A DNA stretch of 6,173 nt, from NCBI GenBank assembly GCA_003223065.1, contig QHXU01000245.1, positions 1 through 6,173 of the forward strand, written 5' to 3'. Below the pieces are notes generated by a model that was given only the letters and a program-made list of their open reading frames with translations, searched no databases and was not told where the DNA came from. The position numbers and the translations under genes are program-made. This document shows, one piece after another, positions 1 to 5,522 of the stretch; within the stretch, counting starts at the first letter, position 1; each line of letters starts with the position of its first letter. Source of the DNA: Acidobacteriota bacterium (lineage in GTDB: Bacteria > Acidobacteriota > Terriglobia > Bryobacterales > Bryobacteraceae).

Positions 1-1
1 C

Positions 2-1174
2 AAGCGCATCGCCATCATCGCGACCGTTTACAAGTACTTATCGCACGCCCAGCACATCGGCGATCGTTTTCTGATCGGGTATCCGTTCGGCGGTGAGTGG
101 CATAAACCCAACGTGCGTGTCGCGTCACTCTATGTCGATCAGAAACCGCCGGACGACCTGAGCGAAAATCGGGCCCGGGAATTCGGGTTCCGCGTGTATC
201 CGACCATCGCCGAGGCGCTTTGTTGCGGTGGATCGAAGCTGGCCGTCGACGCCGTGCTGATCATCGCCGAACACGGCGAATATCCGCGGAATGACCTGGG
301 CCAGATCCTTTACCCGCGCTACGAGTTCTTCGAGCAGGTGGCGAAAGTGCTGGAAGCGGAGCGCCGCGCGGTTCCGGTATACAACGACAAGCATTTGTCC
401 TACAGCTTCGAAAAGGCGAAGGCGATGCGTGACACCGCGCGCCGGCTCAAATCTCCTATGCTGGCCGGATCATCGCTTCCGGTCACATGGCGCTTGCCGG
501 AACTCGAGCTGCCGCATGGATGCGAGAGCGAAGACGCCCTGATGGTAGGCACCGGAGAATCGGACGCGATGGATTATCACGCGCGGGAAGCTATGCAATG
601 CATGCTGGAGCGGCGGCGCGGAGGCGAGCGCGGTGTTAAGAGCGTGCAGTTGCTCGATGGCAACGCGGTCTGGAAGGCGGGAGAGCAGGGGCGTTGGTCG
701 AAGGAAATGTTGACGGCAGCACTGTCGCGTAGTGACAATCTGCAGGGACTCACAGTTGTAGATGGCCGCACACAGGATCTGGTTGCCTCGGGCGAATTAC
801 CGAAACTGGTTCCCAATCCGGCGGCGTATTTCATCGAATACCGCGACGGCGTGAAGGCGACGCTGCTGATGCTGACCGGCGCTGTCGGCGATTTCAACTT
901 CGCCGCCAAACTGAAGGAAGTTCCCCACATTCAGTCCACGCAGTTCTTTCTCTCGCCGGTTCCCAACGTGACGTATTCGGCTTGTCTGGTTAACAAGATC
1001 GATCAGATGGTTCAAACAGGTGTAGCGCCCTATCCCGTCGAAAGGACGCTGCTCGTGAGCGGCATGCTCGAAAGTTGCCTGACCTCGCGTAGCCGGGGCA
1101 ATGCTCGCCTGGATACGCCGCATCTGGCGGTCGTCTACCAGGCGCCTAAAGAATCGCAGTATTCGAGGAGTTGA
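2..1174 (+). CDS. Conserved protein of unknown function, 5'-truncated by the window edge
   Basis: The frame is open from base 2 and reads sensible protein (KRIAIIATVYKYLSHAQHIG...) before the first in-window start-like codon, GTG at 113. The true start therefore lies upstream of the window and GTG 113 is not the start. 390 residues are visible. Blocks that look conserved, in visible numbering: EHGEYP at 90-95, VYNDKH at 126-131, a proline-rich SSLPVTWRLP segment at about 157-166, a histidine-containing DAMDYHAREAMQ stretch at 188-199, and NPAAYFIEYRDG from 272. The opening strand RIAIIAT and the alternating strand/helix pattern suggest an alpha/beta fold, distantly like Gfo/Idh/MocA oxidoreductases, but no GxGxxG dinucleotide motif is visible, so I do not assign that function. 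From memory, close relatives occur in Acidobacteria and Planctomycetes and are annotated as hypothetical. The gene ends 3 bases before the DUF362 gene, which argues for a shared transcript and a shared process. Coding status is near certain; function is unknown. Confidence 0.9.
   Translation, partial: KRIAIIATVYKYLSHAQHIGDRFLIGYPFGGEWHKPNVRVASLYVDQKPPDDLSENRAREFGFRVYPTIAEALCCGGSKLAVDAVLIIAEHGEYPRNDLGQILYPRYEFFEQVAKVLEAERRAVPVYNDKHLSYSFEKAKAMRDTARRLKSPMLAGSSLPVTWRLPELELPHGCESEDALMVGTGESDAMDYHAREAMQCMLERRRGGERGVKSVQLLDGNAVWKAGEQGRWSKEMLTAALSRSDNLQGLTVVDGRTQDLVASGELPKLVPNPAAYFIEYRDGVKATLLMLTGAVGDFNFAAKLKEVPHIQSTQFFLSPVPNVTYSACLVNKIDQMVQTGVAPYPVERTLLVSGMLESCLTSRSRGNARLDTPHLAVVYQAPKESQYSRS
1165..1170 (+). 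promoter_or_regulatory. Ribosome binding site of the DUF362 gene, inside the upstream gene
   Basis: GAGGAG lies 7 bases before the ATG at 1178 and within the last codons of the upstream gene, whose TGA is at 1172-1174. This supports ATG 1178 over the in-frame ATG at 1199, and it implies translation of the two genes from one message. Confidence 0.7.
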
Positions 1175-1177
1175 ACG

Positions 1178-2305
1178 ATGAGCACGAATTGGAAAACGAT
1201 GTCTTCGAGAACACGGCGCGAATTCCTTAGAGCCGCAGCTTTGGCCGGCCCGGTTGCGCTCGGTCAGCGTCACAGCCAGGCAGCCACGACGAAGCCCGGC
1301 ATGCCTGGCCCTTTCCCCGGCCGCGTGGTTGCGGTGGCGCATGGCGGATGCATCGCGAACAATACTTATCAGCCCCAGCCTATCCGCCAGATGCTGGAGA
1401 AGGGAATGGCCGCGCTAACCGGCGCCCCTAGTTGGACGGACGCCTGGCGCAGTTTCTTTGAAAAGGGCGACGTCGTGGGCATCAAGGTGAGCCCCGTCGG
1501 TGGCGCGAACCTGTGTTCTGACGCGTCCGTCCTTCACGGCATCATGGATGGCTTAGGTGAAGCCGGCGTGCCCGCGAGCGATATCATCGTCTTTAATCGC
1601 TATCGTCAAGAGACTTATGCCGCGGGCATCGACAAGTGGATCCCGCCAGGCGTGCACTTCGAGTTCGCGTCCGAAGCATATAACGAAATCCAGTTGGACA
1701 TGGACGGCTATGATCCCGACCATTTCATGGAGATGGCTCTGATCAAGCCTGGTGAGAACCTCGCGGACCCGCATTACCGCCGCTCCTACGTCTGCAAGAT
1801 CGTGACGCGACGGATCAACAAATTTATCAATCTTCCGGTGTTGAAACATCACCAGTCGGCCGGAGTCACCATCGCGCTCAAGAATATGTCGCACGGCATG
1901 GTGAACAACGTGAATCGCAGCCACCTCACTCCAACCCTTAACGCTTGCGGCGTATTCATTCCGTCCGTGGTGAGCCTGCCTGCGATCCGCGAAAAGGCCG
2001 TTCTCCATATCTGCGATGCTGTGAAAGCCTCCTATCACGGGGGGCCTTCAGGGCGACCGAAGTACATGTGGGAACACAAGACGATCTACTTTTCAACTGA
2101 TCCGGTTGCGCTCGACAAAACGGGATTGAAAGCGATCGACGAGAAGCGCGCCGCGGTTGGCATGGCTTCGATTGCGACGTCCAAGCCCGACGACGCCAGT
2201 CATTTTCTCAACTGTCAGGTGGAGCACATCGAGATCGCGGGCCAGCTCGGCCTCGGGGTTTTCGATGACAAGAAGATTGACGTAAAGCGGTTCACGCTGG
2301 CTTAG
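1178..2305 (+). CDS. DUF362 domain-containing protein with twin-arginine (Tat) signal
   Basis: 375 residues. The N-terminus carries a Tat signal: TRREFLR with the arginine pair at 13-14, a short hydrophobic stretch at about 19-29 (AAALAGPVALG), and a plausible signal peptidase site after SQA at 33-35. It is therefore expected to be exported already folded across the inner membrane. The mature part matches DUF362 in style: GIKVSPVGG from 101, then the hallmark LKHHQSAGVTIALKN at 222-236 followed by MSHG, and a C-terminal region with HICDAVKASYHGG and DPVALDK. DUF362 has no firmly established biochemical role that I can cite. Some family members are fused to 4Fe-4S ferredoxin domains, but here the cysteines are scattered and no CxxCxxC cluster is present. 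ATG 1178 is preferred for its ribosome binding site; ATG 1199 would still keep the whole Tat motif. The gene follows the preceding one by 3 bases and probably shares its transcript. No clear terminator follows the TAG; a 4-bp stem at 2310-2322 lacks a T-tract. Confidence 0.93.
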   Translation: MSTNWKTMSSRTRREFLRAAALAGPVALGQRHSQAATTKPGMPGPFPGRVVAVAHGGCIANNTYQPQPIRQMLEKGMAALTGAPSWTDAWRSFFEKGDVVGIKVSPVGGANLCSDASVLHGIMDGLGEAGVPASDIIVFNRYRQETYAAGIDKWIPPGVHFEFASEAYNEIQLDMDGYDPDHFMEMALIKPGENLADPHYRRSYVCKIVTRRINKFINLPVLKHHQSAGVTIALKNMSHGMVNNVNRSHLTPTLNACGVFIPSVVSLPAIREKAVLHICDAVKASYHGGPSGRPKYMWEHKTIYFSTDPVALDKTGLKAIDEKRAAVGMASIATSKPDDASHFLNCQVEHIEIAGQLGLGVFDDKKIDVKRFTLA

Positions 2306-2342
2306 GAGCCCGCTCTGCGCGGAATGAATCCCCTAAAGTGCC

Positions 2343-2353
2343 GTAACCGTTAC
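2343..2353. repeat. Short inverted repeat GTAAC-C-GTTAC
   Basis: A perfect 5-bp inverted repeat around one central base lies 14 bases upstream of the TTGACA at 2368. The position would suit an operator for the small downstream gene. At this length chance occurrence is quite possible. Confidence 0.25.
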
Positions 2354-2367
2354 AGAGCTTGTTTTTC

Positions 2368-2397
2368 TTGACAGCGCCGATCGGCCGGGTCCATGCT
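2368..2397 (+). promoter_or_regulatory. Possible sigma-70-type promoter for the 92-residue gene
   Basis: A perfect TTGACA is present at 2368-2373. The best -10 candidate at 18-bp spacing, CATGCT at 2392-2397, matches only 3 of 6 consensus bases, so the call rests mainly on the -35 and on position between two genes. A 10-bp perfect palindrome, GCCGATCGGC (2376-2385), occupies the spacer, a place where repressors or MerR-type activators can bind. If this promoter is used, the transcript would have a leader of roughly 70 bases before the ATG at 2475. Confidence 0.3.
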
Positions 2398-2414
2398 GAA
2401 TGCTGCAAGACCGG

Positions 2415-2455
2415 GAACCTCCGTCTACAGGTTGTACCACTAGAGGTTCGTACCA
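2415..2455 (+). promoter_or_regulatory. Repeat-rich, potentially structured leader upstream of the small gene
   Basis: GAACCTC at 2415-2421 is the exact reverse complement of GAGGTTC at 2443-2449, giving a 7-bp stem around 21 bases. Inside it, TACA-GGT-TGTA (2426-2436) can form a small nested hairpin. Overlapping these is a direct repeat: AGGTTGTACCA at 2429-2439 and AGGTTCGTACCA at 2444-2455, identical apart from one inserted base. The structure ends just before the Shine-Dalgarno sequence, so it could affect translation, or the direct repeats could be a protein-binding site. It does not match any riboswitch class I can recognise. Confidence 0.35.
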
Positions 2456-2458
2456 AAG

Positions 2459-2466
2459 AAGGAGGG
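2459..2466 (+). promoter_or_regulatory. Strong Shine-Dalgarno site of the 92-residue gene
   Basis: AAGGAGGG, with GGAGG ending 9 bases before ATG 2475. It is the best evidence that this short frame is translated. Confidence 0.75.
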
Positions 2467-2474
2467 TGTAAGCT

Positions 2475-2753
2475 ATGGAGCAGGTGAAAACTAGGTCAGT
2501 TGAACCGCAACAGCGGTTTACGCTACCTGAAGTCACATGGGAAGATCTTCGTGAACCCGGTGCCTACGTCGAGCGGGGTAGCGGCGATCTGTATCGCATT
2601 CCCAAAGAGGCATTGATCCCCGGCGGTTCCACCATCATCCACAAGGAAAGCGTGGGGGCTTCACGGTTGGTTCAAATCAGCAGGAACCCGTTTGTAACCA
2701 CATTGGAAGCGCGGCTCCGTTGTGCGCAACACAACATCGAGCCGAACTTCTAA
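2475..2753 (+). CDS. Small conserved-looking hypothetical protein (92 aa)
   Basis: 92 residues starting at ATG 2475 behind a near-ideal Shine-Dalgarno site and ending at TAA 2751-2753. There is no signal peptide, membrane segment or cysteine pair; the single Cys is at residue 83. The composition is that of a compact soluble protein. The first 15 or so residues are polar. A central section has LREPGAYVERGSGDLYRIP (26-44) and KEALIPGG, and the C-terminal half ends in NPFVTTLEAR and HNIEPNF. The Gly/Tyr-rich turn plus short alternating strands suggest a small beta-rich fold, possibly a binding or accessory module, but I recognise no named family. I have the impression that similar small proteins recur in Acidobacteria genomes; that is recollection only. 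The gene stands alone after the DUF362 gene with 169 bases between them, enough for its own promoter, and it is convergent with the next gene. Confidence 0.78.
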   Translation: MEQVKTRSVEPQQRFTLPEVTWEDLREPGAYVERGSGDLYRIPKEALIPGGSTIIHKESVGASRLVQISRNPFVTTLEARLRCAQHNIEPNF

Positions 2754-2842
2754 TCTTTTTAACCCCTTTTGATTTGGCGGATGTTCTCCGGTCTTGTCGA
2801 GCGGCATTCAGAGCCCGGAGTGGAGATCGCCTTCCGGATCAC

Positions 2843-2866
2843 CCGAACAGTCTAGTTCGGCCGAAC
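2843..2866. repeat. Inverted-repeat cluster (CCGAAC / GTTCGG / CCGAAC) at a gene end
   Basis: CCGAAC (2843-2848) and GTTCGG (2855-2860) form a perfect 6-bp stem around a 6-base loop. The second arm continues directly into another CCGAAC (2861-2866), making a 12-bp perfect palindrome, so the middle arm can pair with either neighbour. The stop codon of the minus-strand gene (2852-2854) is in the first loop. No T-tract follows on either strand, so this is not a standard intrinsic terminator. It may be an mRNA 3'-end structure or a protein-binding site. Confidence 0.45.
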
Positions 2867-3370
2867 GGCGCTCTCGATGCGTCTCGCATCGTAGAGATCG
2901 CGGGGAGAGCGTACGCCTGGAGTCTGGTCGGAAAGAAGCACCTCATACCTCGCAGTTCCGTTTTCGCGGAGCCACACCACGACGAAGTCTAACTCAGGAT
3001 GGTAATGGTCGACGTGCGGGCGTAACGACGTTGCCAGTTCTTCGCCGAGGATGCCGGCCAGGTCTGCGTTCGGAACATAGTCAAAAGCTACAGTGATGTT
3101 CTCCTCGTCGATCACCGCCCTCGGACCGATGAACGCGCCGCGGCCATAGTTCAGAAATTGCGCGTAGGCGAGCAAAGCCAAGCCATTCCAGTCCCAAAGG
3201 ACATACGTAATCTCCGCTTCGTCCAGCTCGTTACCGGTCAACCCCCCTATGGCGGTATGCCTCAGATAGCGCGTAGCCAGCGCTTCCCGCTCGGCGCCCG
3301 TCTTCGGGCTGCTTGCATGCGGCAACTGCATTCCGGTCTGGGGGCTTCTGCGATAACATCCTGTCTTCAT
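2852..3370 (-). CDS. Orphan hypothetical protein (about 172 aa)
   Basis: The minus-strand frame is open from 3436 to the TAG at 2852-2854. I chose the ATG at 3368-3370 because AGGAG lies 12 bases before it (a long spacing) and because the extra N-terminal part from the ATG at 3434-3436 is Cys/Tyr/Arg-rich and AT-richer. A third ATG at 3329-3331 has no evident ribosome site. The body reads like a real soluble alpha/beta protein: EREALATRYLRHTA, DEAEITYVLWDWNGLALL, a strand VIDEENITVAFDYVPNADL, then HVDHYHPELDFVVVWL and ARYEVLLSD. There is no signal peptide or convincing membrane helix. The HVDHYHPELD stretch, with three histidines and two acids, could be a metal site, but that is speculation. 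I recognise no family. The gene has no co-directional neighbour and is convergent with the 92-residue gene. Competing plus-strand frames over the same DNA have far less protein-like composition. Confidence 0.68.
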   Translation of the reverse strand: MKTGCYRRSPQTGMQLPHASSPKTGAEREALATRYLRHTAIGGLTGNELDEAEITYVLWDWNGLALLAYAQFLNYGRGAFIGPRAVIDEENITVAFDYVPNADLAGILGEELATSLRPHVDHYHPELDFVVVWLRENGTARYEVLLSDQTPGVRSPRDLYDARRIESAVRPN

Positions 3371-3409
3371 GAGCCTATGACGCTCCTGCTTTTCTAGTAT
3401 TCGACAATA

Positions 3410-3422
3410 GTACTTGCAGTAC
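3410..3422. repeat. Inverted repeat GTACT-TGC-AGTAC upstream of the minus-strand gene
   Basis: Perfect 5-bp arms around a 3-base centre, 39 bases upstream of the chosen start at 3370 on the minus strand, a plausible operator position. If translation starts at 3436 instead, the repeat is inside the coding region. Confidence 0.25.
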
Positions 3423-3649
3423 CGAAGTTCGACCATTCGGAAGCGACCTTATTTTTAACAGGGGTTCGCCCTATGCAAGTTTTGCCGTGGAGCGCGTCAG
3501 CCGAGCTCTGGAGCTTAACCGCTGTCGCGGGATTCTCCGGGCGGCTGCGGAGTGTGCGGCATCAACATGTACTGGGCATCCATCGGATAGATTCGTCAAA
3601 CTTTGAGTGATAAAATCGGAAACCGCGCTGAATTTCACGCCAAAAGCAG

Positions 3650-3655
3650 AGGAGG
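3650..3655 (+). promoter_or_regulatory. Shine-Dalgarno site deciding the S41 peptidase start
   Basis: AGGAGG within a longer AGAGGAGGAG run (3648-3657), 8 bases before ATG 3664. It selects the ATG that opens directly into the signal peptide over the upstream in-frame GTG at 3607. Confidence 0.8.
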
Positions 3656-3663
3656 AGAAGTGC

Positions 3664-5466
3664 ATGCTAAGACGCCTGTTTCCGATGCTGTTTCTGGGGT
3701 CCGCCGCCTTCGCGCAGCTTTCCCAGGATCAAAAAGTCACCGATTTTATGCAGCTCGTGGGTTTGTATGTAAAAAACTACGAACCGTATTCGTGGAAACG
3801 CGATGTCATTGGGTTTGACCTCTACAACGTCAAGCCATGGCTCGACCGCGTGAAGCAGACCGCGGACGATATCAGCTTCTACGACGTCTGCGTGCAGTAT
3901 GTTGCGGCCCTCCAGGACAGCCATGACGAATTCATTCTGCCCTCCGATTTTCAGGCCTATCTGAACTTTCGCGTCGATATTTACGACGGGATTGTGCTTA
4001 TCGATTCCATTGACCGCAGCGCTCTTCCGTCGGCTGCCTACCCATTTCAGCGCGGCGACGAACTGGTTTCTGTTGACGGAAAACCGGTCGCGGATCTGAT
4101 CAACGCCTACATCCCATACGCGGCCAACGGTTCGGGAAACACGAGTTCGCGCCGCCGCTTGGCGGCGGATGCGATCACGCTCCGGACGCAGGCATTCTTT
4201 CCACGGGCGCATGAAGTCGGCAACACCTCGGTCATTGTTGTACGCCGCCAGAACGGAAATCTGGAGACGTACACGGTTCCCTGGCGCAAGCTCGGCACTC
4301 CACTTGTCACAGCCGGACGCGTGCCCAGCCCGGTGAGCGCGGCGCACCTTGACGTGCCGCAAACGCTAAGACGGAGGCCAGTTTTGGGCAGAGGTCCGCT
4401 CGAGCCGGCAGGCGATGACGATTCAGCAGTGAACGCCTGGGGCGCCTGGTCAGGTCCTCCAATGGACCGTGAGCTCGAGGCTGTGCCCGATTACCTCAAG
4501 CCGCTGCGGGAGCTCCAGACGATGCAAGCGGTTGAAGTGCCGCTAGGTTTCAGCGGTTTCGGCGCGCCGACACCTGTCTTTAATCCGCCTGCGGGTTTCC
4601 GGTTGCGTCTTGGCGCGAGCCAGTCCGACCAGTTTCTTTCAGGAACGTTCCCGGTCGGCACGTCGAGTGTTGGTTTCATTCGAATCCCCACCATGGCCCC
4701 GGCCAGCACTTCCCTCGCCGTGCAGCAATTCAGGAGCGAGATTGCGTACTTCAATCAGAACACTGATGCTCTTGTCATCGACGTGATGCGCAACGGGGGC
4801 GGCAGCCTGTGCTACGTGGAAAACCTGGCACAATACCTGATCCCCCACCCCTTCCGCAGCATCGCATACGAAATTCGCGCGACAAATTTTTGGGTCGAGG
4901 TTTATTCCGGTTCATTGTACAACGCGATCCTTTCGAAAGCAGACCAATGGGTCATCGACGTCTATTCCCTCTATTTACAAGTGGTGCAACAGGCGCTACA
5001 CGATAATCGCGCCAGCACCGGGAATTTGCCCATCTGCGGCCCCAATTTCGAAGGTATTCAGCCCGCCACCGACGCGAACGGGAACAATCTCGCCTATACC
5101 AAGCCGATTCTTGTCCTTACCGACGAGTTCACACTGTCGGCAGCCGAGGCGTTCACGATGATCCTGCAGGACGAGAATCGCGCGGTCATATTCGGCACGC
5201 GCACCGACGGTGGTGGAGGGAATCCTGGGGCCTACAACGCTACTGCCTATTCGGAAGGCCAAGCCCGCGTCACGCGCACGCTGGTGACGCGCGCCAGGCA
5301 AGTAGCGACGCCCGGATTCCCGCCGTCGCACTACCTGGAAAATACCGGCGTTTACCCGGACATTCTCAACGACTACGCGACCAAGGACAATCTTCTGAAC
5401 GGCGGCAGATCTTTTATCAGCGCGTTTAGCGACGCCGTCGCCAACCTCGTGTCGCAGGGCCACTGA
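3664..5466 (+). CDS. Secreted S41-family peptidase with PDZ-like region, atypical active site
   Basis: 600 residues. MLRRLFPMLFLGSAAFA is a Sec signal peptide with a likely cut after AFA (A17), so the enzyme acts in the periplasm or outside the cell. Next come an N-terminal helical part with ALQDSHDEF (His87), a PDZ-like segment at about 100-210 with RGDELVSVDGKPV (130-142), and a Pro/Gly-rich, acidic insert at about 218-320. The S41 core starts near VGFIRIP (337-343), with ALVIDVMRNGGG (369-380), DEFTLSAAEAF with the predicted nucleophile Ser492, FGTRTDGGGG, and LENTGVYPDI (558-567). In Tsp/CtpA enzymes a catalytic Lys follows the Ser by 25 residues in a TxGKG-type motif; here that position is Gly517. 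A tricorn-like Ser/His/acid arrangement using His87 and Glu559 is possible but inferred. S41 enzymes cleave polypeptides, often from C-termini; the substrate here is unknown. The insert length and Lys loss separate it from housekeeping CtpA. DNA at 4150-4167 can form a 7-bp GC stem inside the gene. It appears to be a single-gene unit, convergent with the next gene. Confidence 0.93.
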   Translation: MLRRLFPMLFLGSAAFAQLSQDQKVTDFMQLVGLYVKNYEPYSWKRDVIGFDLYNVKPWLDRVKQTADDISFYDVCVQYVAALQDSHDEFILPSDFQAYLNFRVDIYDGIVLIDSIDRSALPSAAYPFQRGDELVSVDGKPVADLINAYIPYAANGSGNTSSRRRLAADAITLRTQAFFPRAHEVGNTSVIVVRRQNGNLETYTVPWRKLGTPLVTAGRVPSPVSAAHLDVPQTLRRRPVLGRGPLEPAGDDDSAVNAWGAWSGPPMDRELEAVPDYLKPLRELQTMQAVEVPLGFSGFGAPTPVFNPPAGFRLRLGASQSDQFLSGTFPVGTSSVGFIRIPTMAPASTSLAVQQFRSEIAYFNQNTDALVIDVMRNGGGSLCYVENLAQYLIPHPFRSIAYEIRATNFWVEVYSGSLYNAILSKADQWVIDVYSLYLQVVQQALHDNRASTGNLPICGPNFEGIQPATDANGNNLAYTKPILVLTDEFTLSAAEAFTMILQDENRAVIFGTRTDGGGGNPGAYNATAYSEGQARVTRTLVTRARQVATPGFPPSHYLENTGVYPDILNDYATKDNLLNGGRSFISAFSDAVANLVSQGH

Positions 5467-5522
5467 ACCGCCCGCCCGCGGCCCTCATCGCTCAGTCAAT
5501 TCGGAATTCCGCGTGTGGGGGT
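5467..5522. other. Short convergent intergenic gap with a 10-bp palindrome
   Basis: 56 bases between two stop codons facing each other. It begins with a GC-rich run and contains the perfect palindrome CGGAATTCCG (5502-5511). No stem-loop with a T-tract on either strand is evident, so I do not call a terminator. Confidence 0.4.

Larger units (their letters stand above)
3371..3663. other. Divergent intergenic region between the orphan gene and the S41 peptidase
   Basis: 293 bases between two divergent starts. The left part (3371-3460) is AT-richer and holds the AGGAG for the minus-strand gene and the 13-bp inverted repeat at 3410-3422. The right part is GC-rich and contains short frames: a plus-strand ATG frame at 3473-3607 of 44 residues without a ribosome site, and a GTG frame at 3487-3606. 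Neither looks like an intact gene. A TAAAAT (3611-3616) resembles a -10 element 47 bases before the peptidase start but has no good -35 partner. Confidence 0.5.

Noticed and set aside
113..1174. GTG 113 as the start of the first gene
   Set aside because: The same frame is open and protein-like back to base 2, so the true start is upstream of the window.
797..1342. 181-residue minus-strand frame
   Set aside because: It is antisense to two convincing plus-strand genes, is Arg/His-rich, and spans their junction; it is a shadow of high-GC codon use.
1553..2038. 161-residue minus-strand frame
   Set aside because: Antisense to the centre of the DUF362 domain, with no ribosome site or domain signal.
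2310..2322. CCGC/GCGG stem after the DUF362 gene as a terminator
   Set aside because: The stem is only 4 bp with a 5-base loop and no following T-tract.
2786..2820. CTCCGG/CCGGAG stem after the 92-residue gene as a terminator
   Set aside because: Only 6 bp around a 23-base loop and no T-run after it; the T-run at 2755-2760 precedes the stem.
2720..2992. Plus-strand frame overlapping the end of the 92-residue gene and the orphan gene
   Set aside because: It has no ribosome site, overlaps two better frames, and has poor protein-like character.
3611..3616. TAAAAT as a -10 element for the peptidase gene
   Set aside because: It matches 5 of 6 bases but no recognisable -35 exists at 16-18 bases upstream.
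3607..3663. Upstream GTG start for the S41 peptidase
   Set aside because: It would place 19 polar residues before the signal peptide, and the strong AGGAGG site fits ATG 3664.
3667..4362. 231-residue minus-strand frame
   Set aside because: Antisense to the signal peptide and PDZ-like region of the peptidase; composition (Arg/Val/His-rich) is typical of a shadow frame.
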